DNA from: Panacagrimonas sp041603235
Lineage (GTDB): Bacteria > Pseudomonadota > Gammaproteobacteria > Nevskiales > Nevskiaceae
Reading direction: 5' to 3'
Length of the DNA: 64,000 nt
Assembly (NCBI GenBank): GCA_041603235.1
Contig: JBFIES010000009.1
Coordinates: forward strand, 113,492-177,491
The position numbers were made by a program, and so were the translations under genes. The notes below the pieces were generated by a model, which searched no databases, had not been told where the DNA came from, and saw only the letters and a list, made by a program, of their open reading frames with translations. Each line of letters begins with the position of its first letter. Position 1 is the first letter of the stretch. Positions 40,814 through 51,413 of this stretch are shown one piece after another.

Positions 40814-41812
40814 TCAGGGCTGGACTCTGTGGAGTTGCCCATTTGCAGTCATGCCGCTCATCTGCCACTGAATGGTGCTGTTGATGGTGTTTCCGTCGCT
40901 GGACACCTTTAGCCGGCCGACGCCCGGACCGTTGGTGGAATTGAAACTGAAATCCACCACATCGCCGTTGCGTTGACCCATGGCTGCGGCGGTCTGTACG
41001 CCGAAGGGGTTGTACTCGACGATGCCGATCTGCGCGCCGTTATCGCTGAGGTCGTAGTACATGCCGTCCTGGCCTATCCATCGGCCACTCAGGTCATGTG
41101 ACATCGATTGCGGAGCTTGTTGAGTGTTCGTGGCCGCGGTTGTTTCCACGCGCGCTTGCGTCGGATGGACGGGCATCGCCTCTGCCTGAAAGCCCGTCTC
41201 GCTGAGCTCATAGTCGTCAGCAGGCGAGAATTCCTCGGCCAGAGCACCGAGAAAGAGTGTGCCCAGCGCCACCCAAGCCCAGGTTTTCCAGCGCTTCCAG
41301 ATGCCAGGTGTTTCGCCCTCTTCGCCGCCCCGCTTCTTGCGGGACGGTTTGATTCCGTGCTGCGTGAGGGCTTCTACCAGGTCTGCAACATCGCGGTCCC
41401 AATTCTTGTCGGTCAGTTCGATCGCCTGACGGCCCGCCAGTGGCTTCAGATCATCGGGCAGATTGTCCGCTGAACTCAGCGGTCTGGCGCCTGCAACCAG
41501 AACTGGAATGACCAGCGTGCCGGGCTTCTTAAGCGCTGTAACAATTTCAAGACGAACCCAGTCGTCAGGATTGTCGATGCGCCGTTCGCCGTGCTCATTC
41601 TTGAGCAGCCATTGTTTGCCGATCAGGGCCAGCATCACCTTGCATCCGGCGAGGCGCTGGCGAAGATGCTCCGCGAAATCCACGCCGGGCGGGATGCCGC
41701 GGATGTCACGGAAAACCTGCTTGTCGCCAAATGCTGCTCTCAGGTCGTCCGCCAGATTTCGCGAGTATCCGACAGCGTTATCGTCACGCCTGTAATTGAT
41801 GAAAATGCTCAA
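40814..41812 (-). CDS. TIR-domain protein with one membrane helix and a C-terminal beta domain
   Basis: This 332-residue protein begins with a TIR domain (residues 1-150: FINYRRDD, an FRDIRGIPPG loop, WVRLEIVTALKK). Glu89 in WVRLEI sits where NAD-cleaving TIR domains have their catalytic Glu. A basic linker (about 155-178) leads to one hydrophobic helix (WVALGTLFLGALA), so the C-terminal ~130 residues should be periplasmic. That part (SGRWIGQDGMYYDLSDNGAQ) resembles small beta-barrel ligand-binding domains. TIR proteins act in immunity or signalling. No defence partner lies nearby, so its job is uncertain. A signalling role from envelope to cytoplasm is an inference. Confidence 0.85.
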   Translation of the reverse strand: MSIFINYRRDDNAVGYSRNLADDLRAAFGDKQVFRDIRGIPPGVDFAEHLRQRLAGCKVMLALIGKQWLLKNEHGERRIDNPDDWVRLEIVTALKKPGTLVIPVLVAGARPLSSADNLPDDLKPLAGRQAIELTDKNWDRDVADLVEALTQHGIKPSRKKRGGEEGETPGIWKRWKTWAWVALGTLFLGALAEEFSPADDYELSETGFQAEAMPVHPTQARVETTAATNTQQAPQSMSHDLSGRWIGQDGMYYDLSDNGAQIGIVEYNPFGVQTAAAMGQRNGDVVDFSFNSTNGPGVGRLKVSSDGNTINSTIQWQMSGMTANGQLHRVQP

Positions 41813-41946
41813 TGCCGCTCGCCACTCAGGAGTGAAGCTGAGTATAGAAAGGAAGCCATCACCGGCAAAGACGGGTCCGCCACAGTTGCGTGAATTGAGT
41901 CGCGATTCATTCGCGCAATCTTAAGAACGCGCCGCCGAGTTCAGAT

Positions 41947-43946
41947 TTATTCGTTTTCTGTCCAGCCACAGCTGCGGCCTTCATTCTGTTTTTTCAGATA
42001 GCCCATCAAAGGCTGGAAGTACTCGATGATGGCCGAGGCATCCATGGTTCTCGTACCGGTGAGTTTTTCCAGAGTGTCCGGCCAGGGCTGGGAATTGCCG
42101 AGCGCCAGCATTTCTCGAAAGCCCTTTCCTGCTTCGGTATTGCCATAGACATCGCATTCGTGCAGCGGCCCCTCGAAGCCGGCGGATTCACACAGCGCCT
42201 TCTGAAATTGGAATTGCAGAATGAATGAGAGGAAATATCTTGTGTACGGCGTATTGCCCGGGATGTGGTACTTGGCACCGGGATCAAAATCCTCTTCATT
42301 GCGTTCGTTGGGTGGCGCCACGCCCTGGTATTTTTCGCGCAGCTTCCACCAGCCCTCGTTGTACTGGCCCGGCGCGATGTCTCCGCTGAACACCTGCCAA
42401 CGCCACTGATCCACCAGCTTGCCCCATGGCAGGAAGACGATCTTGTCCAGCGCCAGCTTCATCTGGGAATTGATGGTGGCCTCCTCGCTGGCATGCACTT
42501 CGTTCTCGATCAGACCGATCTTGTGCAGATGCTCAGGGGTCAGACTCAGCGTAACGGTGTCACCAATGGCTTCATGAAACCCATCGTGCGCGCCGGCTTG
42601 AAACAGGGGCGGCAGATGGTTGTAGGACAGGTAGTAGAAGATGTGTCCGAGTTCGTGGTGAATGGTGGTGAGCTGTTCTTCGGACGGTTCGATGCACTGC
42701 TTGATGCGCACATCGCCGTTCATGTTGGTATCCCAGGCGCTGGCATGACAAACCACATCACGATCGCGCGGCTGCACCAGCAATGATTTTTCCCAGAAGG
42801 ATTCAGGCAGCTCTGGAAAGCCGAGCGATACGTAAAAATCTTCGGCGACGCGAGTCATGCTGACCGCCTGCGCCGCTTCAGCTTTGTGCTCCATTTCTGC
42901 CAGATCAGAGACGTCGGGCTTGCCCTTGAACTCGGATAGCAGGCGGCGATACTCCGAGTCTCGTTGTCGCCTGAGCACGGAAGAGATGTCCAGATCATTT
43001 CCGGCAGGGTAGGGCTCGAGCAGGGAATACAGATTGCCCCATTGCTGCGCCCACATATTGCCCAGCAGGTGCGCGGGGATGAGCCCCTTTTCGGGCACGA
43101 CCTCATCGCCATATTTCTGATTGAGCTTGCTCCTGACCGCACAGTGCAACTGCTCGTACAGCGGCTCCACCTGACCCCAGAGGCGCTCCACTTCCTGATT
43201 GAACTCGTCCGGGCTCATGTCATAGCCGCCGCGCCAGTGTTCGCCAGTGTCTTCAAAGCCTAGCTCGCGCGCGCCTTCGTTCATCAATTCCACGAAACGC
43301 TGGTAATCCTTGCGGATCGGGCGTGCGGTGAGGTGCCAGGCCGTCCAGGCTTCCTCAATCTCTTCAGCGCTGTGACTGAAGTCCCGGTTGTCGATAATTT
43401 TTTCGATGGCCTGAAGTTTCAGGCATTCCACCTGTCCGTCTGCATTGGGGCGGCACCACTGGCCAGAGCCATAGTTGGCCTCCATTTTTGCTGACAGGCT
43501 GGCCAATTCGTCACGATGTTCTGCATCCGAAGGCGCGGGCATGGGCGAGCCGAGCTTGACCAGCTTGAGTGCGCGAGCGGTCTCTGCGCTCAGGCCTTCG
43601 ACATTATTGAAGCGCTTGGCTTCTTCAGCCTTCGTCGACTCATAGGCCAGCTGTTCCTTGATGGCCTCAGCCGCCAGCATCTGCGAATCTTCGTTGATGT
43701 AGGTTTGGGCCATCCAATGCGCTGCGGTCAGGCGCGCCGTGTTCTCTCGCCAGAACGTATTGATATCCGCGATAAAGGCATCGGCTTCTGCAGCGGTGGG
43801 TTTGTTCCTGCTTGATGATGAGGCGGCAGATGTCTTCGCCTGATACTTGTCCTGGGTCGAAGATGCGGATGATGTCGGCGGCTCGCCCGGATTGCAGGCG
43901 CACAAAACCCATGTGCCAGCCGCAGCCAGAATGAATCGAGTCAGCT

Positions 43947-43950
<4 letters not shown>
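41947..43950 (-). CDS. M2-family peptidyl-dipeptidase (ACE-like) lipoprotein
   Basis: This 667-residue zinc peptidase begins with a lipoprotein signal (leader to LCAC, acylated Cys19 likely) and a Ser/Thr/Ala-rich linker (25-52). The zinc site is HELGH (432-436), with the third ligand Glu460 in FHEAIGD, the same arrangement as in angiotensin-converting enzyme. It would remove dipeptides from oligopeptide C-termini in the periplasm. Its ATG overlaps the stop of the POT peptide transporter by four bases (43947-43950), which fits a peptide scavenging pair: the peptidase trims and the transporter imports the dipeptides. Confidence 0.93.
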
Positions 43951-45440
<1,490 letters not shown>

Positions 45441-45510
45441 ATTGGTGATCTTCAATGCCAGGAAGGTGGAGCCCGGGACCATGCCCCGCAGACTTGCGAG
45501 GCGTCAATTG

Positions 45511-46002
45511 TCAGAGCAGTTGCTGATTGAGAATGGCGCTCCAGACCAGCCACAACAGCCCCAGCCCCAGGCCCAGAAAAACTACGACGATCGCGATGGC
45601 CTTAACCCGGTTTTTGGCCGCTGGCCCGGAAGCTTTCGGTTCAAGCGAGTCCAGATGCTCGATCAGCAGCTTTGCGTTGCGCCGATTGGACTTGAAGGCA
45701 AAGTCGAACAGGTCGCCAACAAAGGGCAGCAAGCCGCCGATGGCATCGGCCGCGGCATTGCCCAGCATTTTCACGATCAGAGGTCGCGGCGCGTCCAACC
45801 GCACACCTTGATAGACGATGCCCGCGCCCAGAATCAGGCCGATGACATCACCGAGGCCCGGGATCAGACCAATGATGGAGTCCAGACCCAGTTTGAAGTT
45901 GGTGCCGGGAATACGCACCGAGTCATCTAGAAGCCAGGACAATTTGTCGAGCCGCGCGCGAGCGCGCTGTCTTTCGGTGTCAGGAGAATTTGCTTGGTTC
46001 AC
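45511..46002 (-). CDS. DUF4112 membrane protein
   Basis: From the GTG at 46002 the protein has 163 residues; a TTG at 46029 in the same frame would add nine residues, and neither start has a clear ribosome-binding site. The DUF4112 core is easy to see: WLLDDSVRIPGTNFKLGLDSIIGLIPGLGDVIG, with the Gly/Pro-rich IPGLGD turn, and then a mirrored PFVGDLFDFAFK. A C-terminal transmembrane helix follows (AIAIVVVFLGLGLGLLWLVW). Function is not known to me. It is divergent from plsB. Confidence 0.85.
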   Translation of the reverse strand: MNQANSPDTERQRARARLDKLSWLLDDSVRIPGTNFKLGLDSIIGLIPGLGDVIGLILGAGIVYQGVRLDAPRPLIVKMLGNAAADAIGGLLPFVGDLFDFAFKSNRRNAKLLIEHLDSLEPKASGPAAKNRVKAIAIVVVFLGLGLGLLWLVWSAILNQQLL

Positions 46003-46089
46003 AGGCTGGTCATGAGTCCTAAATCGCAATTCTTTTACACTGTAGCCTCTCGCGCCACATCAAGATGGCGCACCTTGGGAGATTAGAGC

Positions 46090-48588
46090 TTGAAGAGAGC
46101 GCTGTACGCTGCCCTGTACTGGATCACGTGGTGGTTGTTCCGCCCGCTGAATATCCTGATCCGGTATCGCCTGACCCCAGAGGCCAGCGATGACAGGCTG
46201 AAAATCGACCCTGCGCGCCCGGTGCTTTATATCCTGCCGACCCGGTCCTGGGGCGACTTGTTTGTGCTGGACAAGATCTGTCGCGAACAGGGGCTTCCCG
46301 TCCCGAGCCGAACCGGTGTTCGTTTCCCTTCGGCCGAGAGGCCCGGCGTGATGTATTTGCCGGCCCTGCTGGAGACGCGGATTCGCAAAACCGAATTGTC
46401 CGGCGTGGTGGAATCCGCCGCAGCCGATGCGAGTTACGACGTGCAGGTCATTCCGGTTTCGGTGTTCTGGGGACGCAATCCCGGGCAGGAGACCTCCCTG
46501 TTCAAACTGCTTTTCGCGGACAGCGTGCAGGTTGGCATGCTGCGCAAGCTTTTCATCATGCTGGTCAACAGCCGCAATGTTTACGCGAGCTTTGCCGAGC
46601 CCCTGGGCTTTCGCGACTACGTTGCCAAGGAAAAATCAACGGCAATTGCCGTCAACAAGATTGGTCGCCTCCTGCATCTGCATTTTCTGCGCGCACGCAC
46701 TGCCGCGCTCGGCCCGCGGCTGCAGACGCGCAGCGTGGTGATTGCCCAGTTGCTGGCATCTCCCAATGTGCGCAAGACCATCGAAGCCGAAGCGCGCGAC
46801 GAAGGCATCACTCTGGATGAAGCCAGCCGACGGGCGCGCAAATGCGCTGAAGAGATCGCGGCCAATTATTCGGCAGTGACGGTTCGGATTCTCGAGCGCT
46901 TTTTTCGCTATGTCTGGACGCGATTGTTTCGCGGTGTCGAAGTGCACGGCATCGAGAATCTGCGCCAATGGGCCCAGAGTCACGAAATGGTGTACATGCC
47001 ATCGCATCGCTCGCACGCGGACTATCTGCTGCTGAGCTATGTGCTGTACAACAATGGTCTGGCGCCGCCGCACATCGCTGCGGGCGTGAACCTCAATTTC
47101 TGGCCCATCGGGGGCTTGTTGCGACGAGCTGGCGCTTTCTACATCCGGCGCAGCTTTGGTTCGGATCGCATCTACAGCGCGGTGTTTCGCGCTTACGTGG
47201 ATAGTCTGATTGCGCGCGGCTACTCCATCAGTTTCTATCCGGAAGGGGGGCGTAGTCGCACCGGGCGTTTGCTGACGCCCAAGACCGGCATGCTGGGCAT
47301 GGTGGTGGACAGCGCGCTGCGCCAGTCCTCGCGCAAGGTGGCGCTGGTGCCGATCTACGTGAGTTACGACAAGGTCTGGGAGCTGGGCAGCTATTTCAAA
47401 GAGCTGCGCGGTGGCGCCAAGAAGAAGGAGTCGGCTGCATCACTGATCAAGGCGGGCAAGCTGCTCGGCAAGTCCTTTGGCAAGGTGCACATCAATTTTG
47501 GCGAGCCACTGCCCTTGCAGGAATATGCCGACAAGCACCAGCCGATGTGGCGAGAAGAATTGCGTGCTTCACAGGACAAGGCGCCAAACGAATTTCGGCC
47601 TTTTGTCCAGAGATTGGCCCTGGCCAATCACCGGCGCATCAATTCTGCGGCGGTTGCCCACCCGGTTTCGCTGACGGCAATGGCATTGCTGGCCAGCCCG
47701 CAACGCGCGGTTGCCCGTGATGAACTCGTTGAGCAGGTCGGACATCTGATCTGGTTGCTCAAGGGCAGGCCATACAGCGATTGCTTGGTCATTCCCGAGG
47801 TGTCTCCCAAAGCCGCAGTGGAATGGGCCTGCCCCATTGTGCGGGCAGTACCAGTGGAGCACCCCTGGGGGGATCTGATTGCTCTGGCTGATCGCGATGC
47901 CGTGCTGCTGACCTATGCACGCAACAATCTTCAGCATCTGTTTGCCTTGCCGAGCCTGATTGCCAATCTGTTCCGTACGCGAGGGGCGATTCCAGAAGAG
48001 GCCATCATCACCGGCTGTCGCGCCCTGTATCCGTTCCTGCGCAGCGAGTTTTTTGTGCGCTGGGAAATGGCCGAGGCGGAGGATGTGGCGCGCGAAACCC
48101 TGGAAGTCATGATCAATCTGGGCCTGTTGGGGCGTCGTGAGGATGACGGGTGGCTGCATCGGCCGGAAGTGAATTCGCCTGCTTACTCCACCTTGTCCAT
48201 GCTCGGGCGAGTGATGGGCGAGACGCTGGAGCGCTATTGCATGACCACCTGGTTGCTGGCGCAGGAATTCAGGCTTGCGGCGAACCTGCCGCGGTCGCAG
48301 TTCGAGGAGGATTGCCGGCTGCTTGCAGAGCGCATGGCCATCCTGACCGGCCGTGACTCACCGGAGTTTTTCGACAAGACCTTGTTCCGCGGGCACCTGA
48401 ATACTTTGATCGAGGCAGGTCTGGTTCAGGTCAATGATGATAAAAACCTGATCATGGATGAGCGCATCATCAAGACGGCGGAGCGATCTCTGGAGTTGCT
48501 GTCCGATGAAGCGCGTCAGACTTTGCTCCAATTGACCACTCGACGGCCCGGCGCAGTGCCACAGAGTGACAATCCTGCTTCGCTATAA
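46090..48588 (+). CDS. plsB: Glycerol-3-phosphate 1-O-acyltransferase PlsB
   Basis: The 832-residue product has the length of enteric PlsB. The acyltransferase block I motif HRSHAD (306-311) holds the catalytic His-Asp pair, and block III is PEGGRSRTGR (384-393). Block IV (LVPIYVSYDKV) is also present. PlsB transfers an acyl chain from acyl-CoA or acyl-ACP to the sn-1 position of glycerol-3-phosphate, the first step of phospholipid and triacylglycerol synthesis at the inner membrane. The frame opens with TTG at 46090, with GGGAG eight to twelve bases upstream; no ATG or GTG occurs before residue 80 or so, so a TTG start is likely. Confidence 0.94.
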   Translation: MKRALYAALYWITWWLFRPLNILIRYRLTPEASDDRLKIDPARPVLYILPTRSWGDLFVLDKICREQGLPVPSRTGVRFPSAERPGVMYLPALLETRIRKTELSGVVESAAADASYDVQVIPVSVFWGRNPGQETSLFKLLFADSVQVGMLRKLFIMLVNSRNVYASFAEPLGFRDYVAKEKSTAIAVNKIGRLLHLHFLRARTAALGPRLQTRSVVIAQLLASPNVRKTIEAEARDEGITLDEASRRARKCAEEIAANYSAVTVRILERFFRYVWTRLFRGVEVHGIENLRQWAQSHEMVYMPSHRSHADYLLLSYVLYNNGLAPPHIAAGVNLNFWPIGGLLRRAGAFYIRRSFGSDRIYSAVFRAYVDSLIARGYSISFYPEGGRSRTGRLLTPKTGMLGMVVDSALRQSSRKVALVPIYVSYDKVWELGSYFKELRGGAKKKESAASLIKAGKLLGKSFGKVHINFGEPLPLQEYADKHQPMWREELRASQDKAPNEFRPFVQRLALANHRRINSAAVAHPVSLTAMALLASPQRAVARDELVEQVGHLIWLLKGRPYSDCLVIPEVSPKAAVEWACPIVRAVPVEHPWGDLIALADRDAVLLTYARNNLQHLFALPSLIANLFRTRGAIPEEAIITGCRALYPFLRSEFFVRWEMAEAEDVARETLEVMINLGLLGRREDDGWLHRPEVNSPAYSTLSMLGRVMGETLERYCMTTWLLAQEFRLAANLPRSQFEEDCRLLAERMAILTGRDSPEFFDKTLFRGHLNTLIEAGLVQVNDDKNLIMDERIIKTAERSLELLSDEARQTLLQLTTRRPGAVPQSDNPASL

Positions 48589-48689
48589 TCAGCGCCGATG
48601 TACGCGGATTCGCAGGATGATCTGGAATCATGATCTGGAATCGCCCCTTTAACCGACCATTCGGTCGGCATATCTAACAGGATGATTTA

Positions 48690-49499
48690 ATGCACAAGAA
48701 TTTTCGCCTGCTGGCCGTGTGCGCTTGCGCAGGACTGCTCTTTGCCTGCAATGAGCCTGGACAGCAGAGCCAGAAGTCGTTTGAACTCAAGTCCGAGGCT
48801 CAGAAGTTTGGCTATGCCATCGGCATTGATCTGGGTAATTCCCTCGACCCGGTAGCCGACAGTGTTGATCTGGCTGCGCTCAAGCGGGGCTTGGACGACG
48901 CGGCTACCGCCAACAAGAAAATTGCAGATGCCCGGAAGGCCTTGGAGGCCAATCCGGAAGACGAGGCACTGCAGAAGGCTCTGGCCGATGCAATGGAAAC
49001 ACCGGACGTGCAGCTCGATACCGCCGCACGCGAGGAGATCAAGACCGCTGTTTCGCAGAAGCTGCAGGAGCAGGAGCGCAAGGAGCGTGAGGTTGCTGCC
49101 GGTGACGCAGCAGCCCGTGGCGAGAAGTTTCTTGCTGAGAACGCGACCAAGGAAGGTGTGAAGACCACTGACAGCGGCCTGCAGTACCAGGTCCTTGTCG
49201 AAGGTGAAGGCGACTCGCCGAGCAAGAGCGACGAGGTCACCGTGCACTATGTGGGCACGCTCATTAACGGCGAGGAATTTGACAGCTCCATCGCCCGTGG
49301 CCAGCCAGTCAGCTTCCCGCTGGGCAATGTCATCGAAGGCTGGACCGAAGGCGTGCAGCTGATGAAGCCGGGCGCCAAGTACAAGTTCTTCATTCCGGCC
49401 AAGCTGGGTTATGGAGAGCGTGGCGCGGGCGCCAAGATCGGCCCCAACGAAACCCTGATCTTCGAAGTCGAGCTGCTCGAAGTGAAAAAACCCAGCTGA
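48690..49499 (+). CDS. fkpA: FkpA-like FKBP-type peptidyl-prolyl isomerase lipoprotein
   Basis: The 269-residue product starts with a lipoprotein signal peptide ending in LLFAC, so Cys20 would be acylated. The N-terminal domain (about 30-145) is helical and highly charged, with KFGYAIGIDLGNSL and long coiled-coil-like stretches, as in the dimerisation arm of FkpA/Mip. The C-terminal FKBP domain (about 160-266) holds VTVHYVGTLINGEEFDSS, VIEGWTEGVQLM and IPAKLGYGERGAG. It helps fold periplasmic or outer-membrane proteins. A strong bidirectional terminator follows. Confidence 0.93.
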   Translation: MHKNFRLLAVCACAGLLFACNEPGQQSQKSFELKSEAQKFGYAIGIDLGNSLDPVADSVDLAALKRGLDDAATANKKIADARKALEANPEDEALQKALADAMETPDVQLDTAAREEIKTAVSQKLQEQERKEREVAAGDAAARGEKFLAENATKEGVKTTDSGLQYQVLVEGEGDSPSKSDEVTVHYVGTLINGEEFDSSIARGQPVSFPLGNVIEGWTEGVQLMKPGAKYKFFIPAKLGYGERGAGAKIGPNETLIFEVELLEVKKPS

Positions 49500-49524
49500 T
49501 TCTGCTGGGGTTTGAATCAAAAAA

Positions 49525-49549
49525 GGCCGGGCATTGCCCGGCCTTTTTT
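49525..49549. terminator. Bidirectional Rho-independent terminator between fkpA and the NnrU gene
   Basis: GGCCGGGC (49525-49532) and GCCCGGCC (49536-49543) form a perfect eight-base stem with a three-base loop, flanked by six A residues on one side and six T residues on the other, so it works for both convergent genes. A second hairpin at 49487-49513 (CCCAGC/GCTGGG) overlaps the fkpA stop codon. Confidence 0.92.
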
Positions 49550-49572
49550 ATTGCGTGCGTTTGGTCCTGCGA

Positions 49573-50139
49573 TTACCCCGGGATCACCGGAACGCCCGTG
49601 AATCTGGCATGGAACATCATCAGCACAACTGCCACGACAATCCCGACCAGGGCACTGGCCGACGTCTTGAGCCACCCCACGGCAGCAGGCTTCGGACCCT
49701 TGCCGTCGCGGCGATTGATGAAGATGACTTCCAGCACGGCCCAGGCCAGCAGTCCTCCAAACAACACCAGCGAGCGCGCTTCGCCATTGCTCAGCAGATG
49801 GGCCAGCGCCCAGAGTTTCACACCTGTCAGCTGCGGGTGACGGATGATCTGCTTGATATCCGTGGGCAGGCGGGCACTCAGGAACAGGATGACCGCAATG
49901 GGCACCAACAGCATGGTCAGGTGGCGCATGCCGGCTGGTGGCAGCCATACGGATGTCGCTGGCGCGGCCTGCCATCCATGAATCATCAGGCCCAGTGCCG
50001 CCAGCAGGCTCAGTGAGAACAGCAGCTTGTAGGGAATCAGGCCGAGGCGCGAGATGATGCCTGCGCGGACCTCGGGTGCGATCGAAACCATCAGGTGAAC
50101 CGCCGCCCAGAGCACCAGGCCGCTAACGAGCATCAACAT
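49573..50139 (-). CDS. NnrU-family membrane protein
   Basis: This 188-residue protein has five or six transmembrane helices (about 2-20, 38-55, 72-90, 118-140 and 160-180). It shows the NnrU pattern: a conserved His in the first helix region (AVHLMVS) and the RHPQLTGVKLWALAHLLSNGE stretch at about residues 100-120, with the HxxxHxxxNG arrangement. NnrU was named for a link to nitrate/nitrite reduction but also resembles isoprenoid-processing membrane proteins. No denitrification gene is nearby. It lies 83 bases after hemY on the same strand. Confidence 0.88.
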   Translation of the reverse strand: MLMLVSGLVLWAAVHLMVSIAPEVRAGIISRLGLIPYKLLFSLSLLAALGLMIHGWQAAPATSVWLPPAGMRHLTMLLVPIAVILFLSARLPTDIKQIIRHPQLTGVKLWALAHLLSNGEARSLVLFGGLLAWAVLEVIFINRRDGKGPKPAAVGWLKTSASALVGIVVAVVLMMFHARFTGVPVIPG

Positions 50140-50222
50140 GCTATTTCTCCAGCAAAGGTCGAGTCAGGGTGCTGCGATACACGTTCGCCACTGAGCGGCA
50201 CCAAAGTCCTGCGCAGACAGAA

Positions 50223-51407
50223 TCAGTTTGAAGCCAGTTCCAGGCCTTTGCGCATGTACTGTGAAGCTTCTTCCGGGTTCTGAGTTTCTTCACACAGCCG
50301 GGCCAGTTCGAGATAGCCGGCGGGTGTTGGGTTCTGTTTGACCGCTGACTCAAGATAGCTGCGCGCCTTGCCCCACAACTTATTGGTCAGGCAGGCGCGG
50401 CCAGCGGTAATCAGCAGTTCGGGCTTTTCGCCGTACTGGGCGAGCCATTTTTCGATATTGGCCAGAGGCGCGAGCGAATCCTCGCTGTGCAATTGGCCGA
50501 ATATCTGCACGAGCTCCGCATCCCACTCTTTCTCAAGCGTCTTGGAGATCAGGGCATTGGCTTCAGCATGTGCATTGAGATCAGCCAGACCATGGACGTA
50601 CTGGCTGCGTAGCGCCGGATCAATCTTGAGATTGTCAGGGGTCTTGCGCCACAGCTGCTTGAGATCATCGAGTCGGGCGTCGTTGACGGCCACACGCATG
50701 CGTTCGAACAGGGCCTTCTGCATCAGTTCGCGTCGGCGCGCAGGGGCGGGGGCGGACATTTTCTCGGTGCGGCCAAGCAGGCCGTGCAGTTCTGCCCATT
50801 CGCCGAGTGCGTAATGTGTTTCGGCGAGAAGCTCGACAGGGTAGGGATGCTTGGGATCGGATTCGCGCAGCTTGAGCGCGGTTTCTTTGGCCAGCTCGAA
50901 CTCGCCGCGTTCGCGCTGGAGTTCGGCTTCGGTCAGGCCCGCGGCGAATGCCAGGCTGGGGGACTCGCTGGAGGCCAGCTGCAGATAGTGATCGCGACGA
51001 TCATCGGCACCCATTCGCTGTGCGGCTCGCGCAGCAGCCAGATAATTGAGATGCGGCGCGTGATGATCGGCGGCGCGGCGAACCAGTTCGATCTCCGCCT
51101 GCTTCCAGTGGCCCTCCATCAGTTTGAGCAAGCCGCCTTCAAACGACTTCTGAGCCTTGTCCTTCTTTCTGCGTTCCAGAGCGTGTACCGCAGTAGAAGG
51201 AAGGCGCAGAACCCCAAACAGGGTGCGTAGCAGATAAAGGCCGACCGGCACGCCGATGATAATGGCCAGACCCAGAGCCAGCACGGAGGTTTCAATGCTC
51301 CAGCCCTGAAAGTGAATCAGGACGTAGCCCGAATCCGCGCCAAACTTGAATGCGAGGAGAGCGCCGGCGGCGACGGCGACGAGAATAATCAGCCAGGATC
51401 GAATCAC
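50223..51407 (-). CDS. hemY: HemY-like TPR membrane protein
   Basis: The 394-residue product has two N-terminal membrane helices (about 5-24 and 42-63, LIILVAVAAGALLAFKFG and LALGLAIIIGVPVGLYLL) and then TPR-type helical repeats to the end (LNYLAAARAAQRMG, PHPYPVELLAETHYALGEW-type units near 180, AGYLELARLCEETQNPEEA). This is the HemY_N family that follows hemX in the heme operon of gammaproteobacteria. Its role in heme synthesis is not settled; it is not the protoporphyrinogen oxidase of the same name in Bacillus. It starts six bases after hemDX. Confidence 0.9.
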   Translation of the reverse strand: MIRSWLIILVAVAAGALLAFKFGADSGYVLIHFQGWSIETSVLALGLAIIIGVPVGLYLLRTLFGVLRLPSTAVHALERRKKDKAQKSFEGGLLKLMEGHWKQAEIELVRRAADHHAPHLNYLAAARAAQRMGADDRRDHYLQLASSESPSLAFAAGLTEAELQRERGEFELAKETALKLRESDPKHPYPVELLAETHYALGEWAELHGLLGRTEKMSAPAPARRRELMQKALFERMRVAVNDARLDDLKQLWRKTPDNLKIDPALRSQYVHGLADLNAHAEANALISKTLEKEWDAELVQIFGQLHSEDSLAPLANIEKWLAQYGEKPELLITAGRACLTNKLWGKARSYLESAVKQNPTPAGYLELARLCEETQNPEEASQYMRKGLELASN

Positions 51408-51413
51408 GTGGCC

